Below are positions 42,993-53,017 of a DNA stretch of 64,000 bases, one piece after another; the first letter of the stretch is position 1; each line of letters begins with the position of its first letter. The stretch covers positions 5,456,001 to 5,520,000 of the forward strand of contig CM121342.1 of assembly GCA_051530055.1 (NCBI GenBank). The letters run 5' to 3'. This DNA is from Neoechinorhynchus agilis. Lineage: Eukaryota > Acanthocephala. The notes under the pieces were generated by a model, which saw only the letters and a program-made list of their open reading frames with translations, was not told where the DNA came from and made no database searches. Made by a program: the position numbers and the translations under genes.

Positions 42993-44018
42993 ATGCGGCG
43001 GCCACCGTTTGTGTTCGATGCAAAGAAGGCAAGAATGTTCAATGCAGCATTGGTGGATCAACGAGCAGAAGGAAATTCAAGATTGTGTTCCGAATTACGA
43101 AGCATTGTTCCCGAGGGCATTCTCAGCGCTCTACATTCGAACGGCGCAGATCACATTGAGATGTCCAGCATTGTATTGGCAGGAGATGATCAAAAATCGA
43201 TAGGACAAAATCAGAATTATGTAAAAGGCGGTCTAATATACTTGCCAACTACAAATAGTCAATTTGAGCGGTTTTTAAAGCGCACCCGTGGTCCGGTTGT
43301 GATTGATTTTTACGCTAGATGGTTGAGTGAGGCTATAAAAAAGGAGAAAGGTATAGTGAAGGTTGTGCGAGTGAATGTAAGTAAGCTTCCTGAGATTGCA
43401 AGACAATACGATGTGTCAGTGACTCCGACAGCAGTTGGTGTTGGATGTGATGGATTGGAAGTGAGTCGTTTGACCGGAGCTACGGATGATCAGAACATCC
43501 GGCATTTTGTAAAGGAGATAGTTGAATCTTGTAAGAAAGCGAAAGGGAGACGGAGTGCGAGTGCAGATCGGTATGAAAGCGACGATTTTGCGTTTGGACA
43601 TGATCGTGAATTGAAAAGATCACCAATGAGGCAGCGACCATACCATCGATGTGAGTTAATAGAGCGCGAGGGCATCGTTTTAACATGTTCATATTTAGAC
43701 GAGAAGACTCATCGGCGTTCAAGGAGTGAAGTAAGATTTCCCCAAAACGAAAAAGATCAAACTCACAAGCAGTTTTTCTTTACGAACGAAGCCATTTCGA
43801 GCAAGCCGCTGACCATGATTCCTGGAATAGGTCAAGTGTACGCGGCTCGAATGGAAGCACATGGAATCCACTCGGCTAAACAATTAGTCGGTATTTACAT
43901 GCAAGAGCGGAACATGGTGGAGTTTCAGAACTGGTTAAAGGATTCGTTCCACATGAATGAGCGTTGGGCTCGAATCGCGACTGAAGCGATCGAGACCGTC
44001 GTTCGACACATGGTCTGA
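42993..44018 (+). CDS. Thioredoxin-fold / BAF-domain fusion protein
   Basis: Uninterrupted 341-residue frame, ATG at 42993. Residues ~80-180 are thioredoxin-like: GPVVIDFYARW, IVKVVRVNVSKLPEIARQYD, VSVTPTAVGV and LTGATDDQNI, but the segment normally holding CGPC and the start of helix 2 is missing, going from ARW straight to LSEAIKK, so a redox role is unlikely. A basic, Ser/Arg-rich linker (KAKGRRSASADRYESDDF) follows. Residues ~265-341 resemble barrier-to-autointegration factor: [51 protein letters not shown] binds DNA and LEM-domain nuclear envelope proteins through its helix-hairpin-helix. I know of no such fusion. Its last 94 nt overlap the BK channel reading frame on the other strand. 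Confidence 0.75.
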   Translation: MRRPPFVFDAKKARMFNAALVDQRAEGNSRLCSELRSIVPEGILSALHSNGADHIEMSSIVLAGDDQKSIGQNQNYVKGGLIYLPTTNSQFERFLKRTRGPVVIDFYARWLSEAIKKEKGIVKVVRVNVSKLPEIARQYDVSVTPTAVGVGCDGLEVSRLTGATDDQNIRHFVKEIVESCKKAKGRRSASADRYESDDFAFGHDRELKRSPMRQRPYHRCELIEREGIVLTCSYLDEKTHRRSRSEVRFPQNEKDQTHKQFFFTNEAISSKPLTMIPGIGQVYAARMEAHGIHSAKQLVGIYMQERNMVEFQNWLKDSFHMNERWARIATEAIETVVRHMV

Positions 44019-47000
44019 GCCAAAAATACAGACCAATCCTTTTGTTCATAAAGAATCTGAAGTTTACACGAGCATCTATTACACCCCATGCACACCTCCA
44101 TCGTTTGGACCATCTTTTTCACAGATTCTGAATTGTCCATTTTGATCGAATTGTTCAAATACGTAGATCTGAACATGATTGGGGAGGCGTAGGACAACAA
44201 CAACAAAAAATATATTATAACCTGGTCCGTTTCATAGAGGGTTAGTAATGAACTAGGAAAGCAAATAACCACATAGTCATTGAATATATTGCTCTGGTGT
44301 GAAACGTCGTTGATAGACCGGAAAGATGAACCGTCCACCTTTCCTGATTTGAGCAAGACTTTTGATCGGTAAATTCCGAGACACAAAATGTCGGCTTTAA
44401 GCATTGCATTCTGGAACAACTCGCCAAATGAGATTGTTTTCGCCTTCACGAGTATTTAAATCGCATAGAGTGCTTTTTTTTAACTTACGTCCATGCTAAG
44501 AAATCTTCTGAGAATCGATAGCTTTACCAAATTAAGCCTTGATCTTGGCTGAGACTCAATCGGATGGTTCCCTCGGTGAAAACTAGAGTTTGGGTCGAAC
44601 ATTCCCAAGGATCGCGTTCCTTCACCTCCATTTATCAGGCACCTGATCAATCTTAGAGCCTTGTCATTGTAGTATGCCTAAAACGTCTTAGTAAATCTAC
44701 CAATAAAAATTTCAAGTTGTTTTCAAACTAAAGGCAAAAAAACTCAAAAGACCTATTAAGCATAAAATTTTCGAGGCCGAGTTTTTTAAACGATTCGGTT
44801 ATTTTTGAAAGACTTACAGTGCTGATAATATAGTCGATGATCGTATCTACAAACGCAGATCCGCTTGCGAATGAAGAAGATTTGTACAGCTCGAACACCG
44901 AAGACTCATCGGATCCCTCGTCGTCGTCTTCTTGAACATATTGAACATTTGTTTCGATTTCTAAAATTAGTTGCTTCATTAATATATATTTCTTCATTCG
45001 TTAGCTCACAGTGATTTGAGGCGACAAAAATGGTAAAACGAATTTGTGTGATAAAATGCGAAAGATGAGCCACTAAAACGCCCAGAATATGCGGAACTAC
45101 GATGGTCAAGATGTGCTAAAGCTCATTGATGGATTTCAAAAGGTACCGCGTTACATAAGATTGGAATTTTCAAACCTCGTATGGGGTAAAAACCGATAAA
45201 AAATAATCTTGATTTCTGACAGTAATAATTCCGTGAGTCGATTCACTACTAAACATTTACCGAGATCAGTGATTGTTCGTGGCACATTAGAGCTCCATTT
45301 GAACTCTTCGTCTGGATTCAACTGGTTGTTATTAGCTCTGTAGGAGTACCCATCGTAGCTTGTAGCAAAACTCCGGATGCAGAGAGTGCATAAGATTGCC
45401 GACTTATCAATCAAGTAAGTATCTTCGCTGTCTCTGTCAATAAGAGACATTACCACTGATGCATGACTTTCTGACATGTTCAAAGCTGTCATAACGTTCA
45501 TGCTATTGGGAGATCCCTGCGTTAATCATTGTTTAAAACATAGTTGATTCGTCTTCTTTTTAATCAAACTTACATCGTACACGTAAATATGCGGAAAATT
45601 CGATATTGACTGCCATTCCTTTCGAAAATAATCAATGCTTCCAACCAAAATTATCGGATGGAGCTCGTCGTAAGATATGTTCGAAGCTCTCAATGGCTGT
45701 ACAAAGCATCTTAGTCCAATCAAAGGAGATTCTTCGTTTGCGAATAGAAAAAGAATAACGTGATTTTTGAGTGGATCACGATTTCCACCGTCGATCCGTC
45801 GGAATTTCTCATGGTTCTGCGATTTGTGAAAGGCAATTCGTTAATGAGCTTTGACATACCAATGTGGCTTCTTCGATTTTCCTTTCGTGAGTTGAATGAC
45901 AACTTGAAGTATTCCTGCGTGGCAGTCTAGAAACAAACAAAAAAAATTGAAAAATTCGACGAATCTTTCAACAAAAACACAAATTTACCCTGGTTTCCGA
46001 GCTGGAGATGTTGCACCACCAAAATCATTTACTTTCCCACTAGTTTTCTTATCGCTCAATTGCCTTTTCGCAAAACTGTCTTTGACTTTCAAATCCAGAG
46101 AAAAGAACTTACGTATATAATCCACGACTTTTTTGTTGAGAACGATGAAGGTGAACCGGTGATAATGTTTTATAGCTGAAGGATGATTTACCTCCGGGAG
46201 CTGAATCAGAGATACGTTTTTAAAATTTTTTTACATATTGGTACAATGGATTTTAGAAAAACAACAGATATCGCTCTATAAAACATTCGGCCAATTGATA
46301 TCACTTAAAGATTTTTTTTGAAAAAGAAACTCGATTTCTAACTCGTGAAACCGGAATTTTCACCATTTCAAAGACCTCTTATAAAACAATTGAGAATCTG
46401 TATTCCGATTCTCAATTTATATTAGAGGCAAGTGTACAAATCTTTATGTTTCTTAACTATGAAAGCGGATTTTCGGAATAAAGCTAACAAGCATCTGCTC
46501 TCTTGGGTTTTTGGGAAGTTTGGCGAGCGACTCACGTTGAATATGGAGACATGGCCTGCGTCCTGGAATAATCAAAGCTTCTCCTCGTGCGTGACACTGT
46601 CCACAAAAAAACTTTATCCGTTTCGCCTCTTCAGAGGAGCTCGCCAATACAAATCCACGAGTAGACATCATTTTAATGGTAAATTGTGATCCGGGATTTA
46701 TCATAATTTCTTTTTCATTTGAAATTTCATCGTCTGACTCCACTGCGATCAGCAGGACGCCGAGTTTGAAGCAAATACTAAATAGATGCTTAAAATCGGT
46801 TTCAAAAATCGCAACTGACAGAGCAGCATCCGTGAATGATTTGTCTTCAAAATATGAACTAAAAGAGCAAGTGTAAATCTCCATGGAAGCCCCAGCACAG
46901 TACAGGTCTCTCCAAGATGGTTGGCCCTTCAGATCAAAATTTCAGTTACACTTTAGGTTCATCGACATTCTCACCGTGAATGAGTCGTCTGAAGTAACTC

Positions 47001-49311
47001 GAAAAATATTAGCCATCATTGTCGAGAATCCAAAAGCAAGACAGCTTTGGGAAAGTAATCCCAGTTTGATTTCCGAGATGCATATTATCTCGTCTGAATC
47101 CGTCCAATGTGGGATATGGAATACGAGGGACTAACAAGTTGCGATTTACAGAATTCCAAGCAATAACAATGATACCTTATTGTTGTAATGAAGGAGTTGG
47201 AGTAAAATTCTAGTTTGCGGACTGTGATTTTTGATCGCTATCACTCGCATTATGTTTGCAAAGTCCGCTTCCAAAGTCTGGGTGCATTCCCTGTCCACAA
47301 GGATTATACATGCGTCGGCTGATCGGACCTAATTTGTGTTAAAGTGAATGAACAATATATTTGAACAAAACTAATACCCACCAGCACTCTTTCGAGATCT
47401 TCTTTTATCATTGCACTTCCAACAAAATAATTTACATAGGGAGAATGGCGTTTCATAAGTGCTTCTAGTTCAATCGATGGAAAATTCCTAAAGTTTTAAA
47501 CGCTGAAGATTTGAAAAGAACTATAGATATCGTTTGTACTTTTGGACAAAAAGAAAAGTTATCTGCCTAACAAAAAAAATACGATTGGTCCCAACTCAAT
47601 CGCACACTAAATTGCCTTCATGAAGGCGCCTAGAAAAATGGGAACGGGATTCAAAAAAAAGAGGAAAGGGATATTCAATATATTTTTGTGTGTATCCGTG
47701 TGGTGGTTACCTGTGAAGAATACAGACGTCGATATCTCTTGACTCTTCCCTGTCAGAATGAAGGAAATCTTCAATCACGGCTGAAAGTGACCTAAAATTG
47801 ATTTCTCCACACACAACAACGTGCCTTTGAGTACAAAAAATAAGAGTTTAGATGGCAGAAATGCGACTTACTTGCGTCCACGAATTGAGTGATAGATGCC
47901 AGCGAATCGTCTATCGACGCCAAACACCGAGCTCAACTGCGGGATTAACATTGCAAAGAAAGTCTGGTTGTTTTAAGTACAATTGAGCAAAAAAAAGAAG
48001 AAGACTAACCAATCCTGATAGGAGGAAGGAAAGCATGAATGCTTTTCCGATATAAGTAACGCAAGTGATGTCTCCATATCCAACGGTCGTCAAAGTCACA
48101 ATCATAAAATAGACGCAATCGAAGAAACTTAGATGGCGTGCATTTTCAAAGTTTAAGAAAAAGTCACCGGAATTCTCTACCTATTTTTTAAGAGAAAACG
48201 AAAGGATTGTTTCGGTCTAGGGGAAAACTAACGAGGTGAACGAATCCAGCGGCGCATATTAGAAATGCAGTGAAATTACAGCAGAGTCGTGAGATGGATA
48301 TTGTGCCTCTTGACCTTAAAACTCCAGTATGAATGAGAAGATCCGGTATGTTGATTAATCGAATAGCTCTTAGAAATCGAAAGCCTGAAAATGGTTTGGA
48401 ACATAAGAAAAGTTAACGATTTTATTTGTCATACCTAACCAATTCCGTTTGAGATAAAGGGCAACGAATGATGGTGGAACTGTAAAAAAGTCTACGAGAC
48501 TTGAGAGCTCGAACCAAAATGCCAATTTATTGTGTGCAGCTGCGAACTTAAGAGTCGTATAAGAATAATGAAGGCCGTGAACAAAAGGATATACTCGTAT
48601 AAAAAAGAATACAAGGAAAAAAAGGTTAAACAGGAAATCCACTTGTTGGAGCTTGAACTTTTTCCATGAAGATATACATGAATCCACGGGACTAAAATAA
48701 TCTACGAGAATATCGTAAAAAGAAAGACTTACTGTCGATAAGTGTCAATTATGTATAAGACAAGTGATCCAATGCTGCACACGAGAATGCACGTTGCCTA
48801 TTCAAAGAAAGTTTTTTTTGTATCTGAACGTTGTATTTTTTTAGAAATCTAACCAGAAGTCGCCCGGACCGCCTTTGAGCACTGATCAGTTCTCGGGCTA
48901 ATTCGCGAATATACGAGTACCAATCGACTTTATTCTTATCAATTGATTGACTGAACGAACATCGGCGTATTCTTGGATCACTGGAGCTGCCAGTGCTCAC
49001 TTTTTTCGCTTTTAATTCTCGTTTAACCTGTAAACATGGTTGCTTTTGTTTTTAAAATGAAATATATAGGTTACCATCGATCCAAGCAGAATTGGAATTT
49101 TGCGTCCATGTCGTCTGTATCCGATTGTGATAATCGAACTTAGGAAAAGAATCACGATTCCTCCAACAAAAGTTACTACTGATGATAAGAAGAATGGGAG
49201 CCACTCCTGTTCGGATTCTGTGCATTGCTTCGAGTTGCTTGAATGGTCCGCCGAAGTCGCCGTCAATAGTAGTACGAAGGTGAAATGCGAAACCGAAGGA
49301 AACTCATTCAT
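43925..49311 (-). CDS. BK (Slo1/KCNMA1) calcium-activated potassium channel
   Basis: Twenty predicted exons in phase: 49075-49311, 48854-49027, 48733-48797, 48595-48691, 48435-48546, 48233-48384, 48010-48180, 47872-47963, 47711-47824, 47382-47487, 47176-47328, 46975-47130, 46489-46926, 45989-46200, 45860-45926, 45574-45816, 45261-45516, 44818-44960, 44489-44677, 43925-44443; 1231 residues, normal for Slo1. S0 is [21 protein letters not shown]3 region [19 protein letters not shown]4 [13 protein letters not shown]; pore [13 protein letters not shown]1 begins [14 protein letters not shown]2 has [15 protein letters not shown] and [14 protein letters not shown]; the calcium bowl is EDDDEGSDE. The N terminus looks like a signal peptide. 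Opens on voltage plus calcium in nerve and muscle. The C-terminal tail after TDQVIIYFL is poorly conserved and antisense to the thioredoxin-BAF gene. Intron 48547-48594 is stopless and a multiple of three. Confidence 0.93.
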
Positions 49312-50441
49312 TTCGTCCAATTATCCGGGAATTTGATTGATCAAAAATAGGAGACATCTTTGACGAGATCATGATGTTTTTATTGCGCCAAGCAATTTTT
49401 TCTCCCGGAGGGAGGTGGTGAGAAAGTGTAAAGAATAATGGGAAGAGAATTCTGCGCATTATTTGCACGCTGTGATCCTTTGGAGAGGATCAAAAAATGG
49501 TTTTGAGGGATGGGAAATGGTTTGACAGATACTCATCAAATTCGTTTCCTGATAAAGAAGCTTTTGTTTCGCTTTATTCCTAGCAATTTGACGCTAAAGT
49601 ACAAAGGCCGATATATTTTTATAACCAAAATGATTGAGCATGTGTGAGAGCACTCTCTCTCTCGCACATTTGTGCGTCTTCTGTTCAGAGCTGTAAAAAA
49701 AGAGATAATCAGATATTATTCGTTCATTAATTATGCCGGGTTGGAGAGGGAGGAGGCGACTAAGAAACAAAGCTCGATCTTAATGGCTGAGCTTCTAGAG
49801 GAGCGTGCTTTCTGATGGATTCAAGATGCTGACAGGATCACATAATGATGAGAACAGAAATGAACTTGGTGAGCAGACAAACGAGGAGTCGAACTAATCT
49901 TCTAACTCTTTAATTTCAAAATGAGAACGGGGTTAATTTTGATATAAAACCATACGAACGAGGAACATTATAGAACGATTAACAAAAACGGTTTCTACCA
50001 AACATCTCGCTATTAAAAAAAAGAATCGATTTCGTCAACGCAAAAAAACATTACTCGCTTCGATTCACACACACACATCCGAATCTACTCTCGCTAAGGG
50101 AAACATCAATTATTCAATTTTGTCTCTATGTGCTTTTTAGGCAGACAAATACTTTCTCTCCCCCCACTTTCCTCAAAAAAAGTACTTGAAACTCGCTAAT
50201 TTAGTAAAATACTTGATTGATTTCTATCTCGCTCGTTCATGCTTCAAAAAATACCATAGTCGTCTGTCTCTTAATGAGTTCAGACTTTACTGTCTCGGAA
50301 ACTAAGCTATTTTAAAAGAGTGAACGGCGCACAAACATGCTATCACCTTTGCTATTCCGTAGAGCAACTCTTTTTTTTCTCTAAAATTGCTAAAAATGAG
50401 GACTTTCCGCCGGTTTTCGATTAAATAACCAAAAACTACAC
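49312..50441. other. Upstream region of BK gene
   Basis: 1.1 kb without a recognisable gene; short CT and CA microsatellites near 49651-49670 and 50069-50080. Confidence 0.5.
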
Positions 50442-50705
50442 TTAAGGAGGCGTTGTTTCAATTTTTTTATCTTTAATTGTAAGCGTTTCTAGATACGAAT
50501 TTCGGGTTGACTTTTGCCATTTCTTCATTATCGTGATCAGCTTTCTTATATAAAAAGACTTTCCAGAAATTCTCTTCCATTCAGACATGAGCGAAGTGTT
50601 TGTAAAAAACATGAAGTATATAAATGAAACGCCAATGATGAATTGATTCGGGAACGAAACATGAATCGGTACCTTTTTTTTCTTCTTAGACCTAAAGAAC
50701 TTCAT
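50442..50705 (-). CDS. Small membrane protein, unrecognised
   Basis: 87 residues from the ATG at 50705. A basic N terminus (MKFFRSKKKKKVP) precedes one hydrophobic segment, FIIGVSFIYFMFFTN, and a Lys-rich C-terminal half (WKRISGKSFYIRKL, MKKWQKSTRNS). Organisation resembles small mitochondrial or ER assembly proteins, but I recognise no family. The frame stays open for a further 24 codons upstream without ATG. It follows the mLST8 gene on the same strand by 130 nt. The codon content is AT-rich and could be chance. Confidence 0.3.
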   Translation of the reverse strand: MKFFRSKKKKKVPIHVSFPNQFIIGVSFIYFMFFTNTSLMSEWKRISGKSFYIRKLITIMKKWQKSTRNSYLETLTIKDKKIETTPP

Positions 50706-50834
50706 AAAATCGTCGTAAGAACGTAAGAGGTCGCATTTGGATTGGAAACAAGCGAGAAATCTCGGTTTTGGACACAATTAGGCCGCTTTTTTACACAGAA
50801 CACATATCGAATCCATGGATTTGATGAGACAAAG

Positions 50835-52711
50835 TCACTCTTGTGCAATGTTGAGATCCCGAAAGGCGAAACAATTGACCCCTAATGAGTGTCCACAAAG
50901 AACCCGCTTGATGGTAGCCGTGGCAATGTGCCATACTCGGATTTGTTCATCACTGGACGCCGTTAAGAGATACTCCGAGTCGAGAGTGAACGCACAGTCC
51001 CATACCCAACTTTGTTCCTTATCTTTCAAAACAACGATCATCTCGAAGTCCGCCGTGCGCCAAACAGTGGCAGTTTCGTCGGCACTCGTGGTGGCGAACA
51101 TGGTCGAATCTGGACTAAATCGACAGCAAAGTGCATAAGTGTCGTGAATTTGGAGTTTTCGACGGAGGTTCAATGAGGTTGCCTGTGTCGTCGATCCATC
51201 TTGGTTTCGCTGTTGAACCATTTGATAGTAGAAACACATCCCTGAACTGTTAGAAGCCACACACATGGTCGCCTCCGCGTTAATGTCGATATGGCGAATA
51301 GCACTGAAAATATCGAGTGATCCGGATGGGATCTCAAATAAGACTTGATCGTTAGCCAGATTCCACTGAGTGATGACTCCACGTCGGTCACCAATGAACA
51401 TCTCCACTTGATTCGGATGAAGGACCATCGTGTTTACAGTGCATCTTATATCGAGTTTGTTCGTCAATTGAAGGTCGGTGATCGATATAGACGATTCTGA
51501 CGATCGATCAATGGCCAATTCTAACTCTTCGTCATCATCATCATCCATTCGAGCATAGGTGATACGCCATACTTTTGCGAAATTGTCCTCACCGCCTCCG
51601 TAAAGCCAATTGCCGTCTAAGCCAGGATTTGCGCAGAATGCGGAAAGATTTAAAAACAAGTCTTTACAGAATAAGGGAAATATCGATTTCTAAATTTAAA
51701 AAAGAGAACGTTACGATCTACGCTTTCAAAAAAGTTCAAACATTTTCACGGTTCCGCAGAATTTTGTACGAAGAATTCATCAAAAAAAAACAAATTATTT
51801 AAGCTAATATCTCCATTTCGTGTTCGAATAACACTAAAAAAAACGGGGAAGCCTACGACTAACCAAGGAGTCGCAAATGTCCACAAAACCGTTCAGATGT
51901 GTTTTTGTATGGCGTGTAAAAATTAAAAGAATTTCGATTGTTTTCGGCAAGACACAATCTTATGTCTGAGAATAAAACAATTTTAATCATACCAAGAGAA
52001 AATCCACAACGATATCGTTAAATTTTGACTTGTGTGATTAGTCGGCCTCTGTAAAGAAATCATTTTATTATTTGCGAAATATTTCGAAAGAGAGGAAACC
52101 TCGCAGCTTCATAATCATTGTAAATTAATCTAATCGACTAACTCGAATTTTTCTTCGAAAACAATTATTGAGAAGAAGGCTGAAGTATTGAAAATTCGCA
52201 ATGAAGATTTTAACAATTTATAGTTCGAGTGTGTAACAATTCGTCATTGAGAATAAAATGATTTTTAACCGGCCGACTATTCTTCATGTCGAAAACAATC
52301 GAAATTCTTTTAATTTTTACACCCTATACAAAAAAAGAGATGAAACAGTTGGAGATTTGGTGATTAAGATTCACTTCGCAAAATGTCTCAAGGACTTTCT
52401 TGATTATGTGGAAAAGTAGTGCACAATCCCTGGTCCACGCTGAATCCAATACAAAGTACCGACTTGAGTGCCTCGTAGCTGATCAAAGGAGCACTCGCAG
52501 AAATATTAAGATCGAAAAGGAGGACGGCGTTTGAGCATCCAGCAGCGAAGATTGACTTGTTAGGATGAATCGTAAGACAGTTAATGAACGATCCTGGCGG
52601 AATCATCAGAGTTTGTTCGCTCGTCATGCTCTTCATATCCCATATCCGAAGACTATTGTCGAATCCACTAGATATCAACATTACATCATCGTTTGAAAAT
52701 AACGAAGCCAT
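50835..52711 (-). CDS. mLST8 / LST8, WD40 subunit of TOR complexes
   Basis: Two main exons: 52711 to about 52430 and about 51615 to 50835. Seven WD40 blades in order, starting VMLISSGFDNSLRIWDMKSM and FAAGCSNAVLLFDLN, then GNWLYGGGEDNFAKVWRI, VLHPNQVEMFIGDRRGVITQ, CRFSPDSTMFATTSADETAT, FTLDSEYLLTASSDEQIRVW and LCGHSLGVNCFAF. These align with mLST8, which stabilises the TOR kinase in TORC1 and TORC2. An acidic insert (MDDDDDEELELAIDRS) in blade 3 is longer than in the human protein. The intron of about 800 nt carries a MITE-like element. The donor of exon 1 is not certain: the obvious GT sites do not give the phase needed by the acceptor before GNWLYG (51616). Confidence 0.93.
51909..52330. 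mobile_element. MITE-like element in the mLST8 intron
   Basis: Inverted ends share a perfect 33-bp core: GTGTAAAAATTAAAAGAATT plus TCGATTGTTTTCG near 51914-51946 and its reverse complement near 52291-52323, about 420 bp apart, with TA dinucleotides flanking both ends (TGTATGG... and ...CCTATACA). Weaker inverted similarity continues inward (TGAGAATAAAA / TTTTATTCTCA). No transposase. Compatible with a Tc1/mariner-derived MITE. Confidence 0.65.
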
Positions 52712-53017
52712 AATCTTCTTGTTTTATGATTCTTGAACACATGAACAAAGAATTAAGAAGATTCGAAAGAAGTTTCTACGTGTGATTGGTAGTCTTTTAA
52801 AAGATTCTGAGCTAGGATTAGTCTAACCAAAGTTAGGGAACAGTAAAACAATTCCAATATTCACTAATTCGACACTTTCCATTGCTTAAAAATGAACAAA
52901 AAGAACACTTTGAACATATTTAAAGTATTTTCTCAAACATTCGTGCACTATCTTTCCGGATTTACTAAAGACTATATCCCCCCTTTAAATCATCAGTCTT
53001 TTAAAGTCCATTGTTTC

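Noticed and set aside
46086-46112. 27-nt intron-like stretch in the BK gene
   Set aside because: In frame without stops in a variable linker; reading through is simpler than a 27-nt intron.
51575-51802. 75-codon plus-strand frame
   Set aside because: Antisense to mLST8 exon and intron; no domain.
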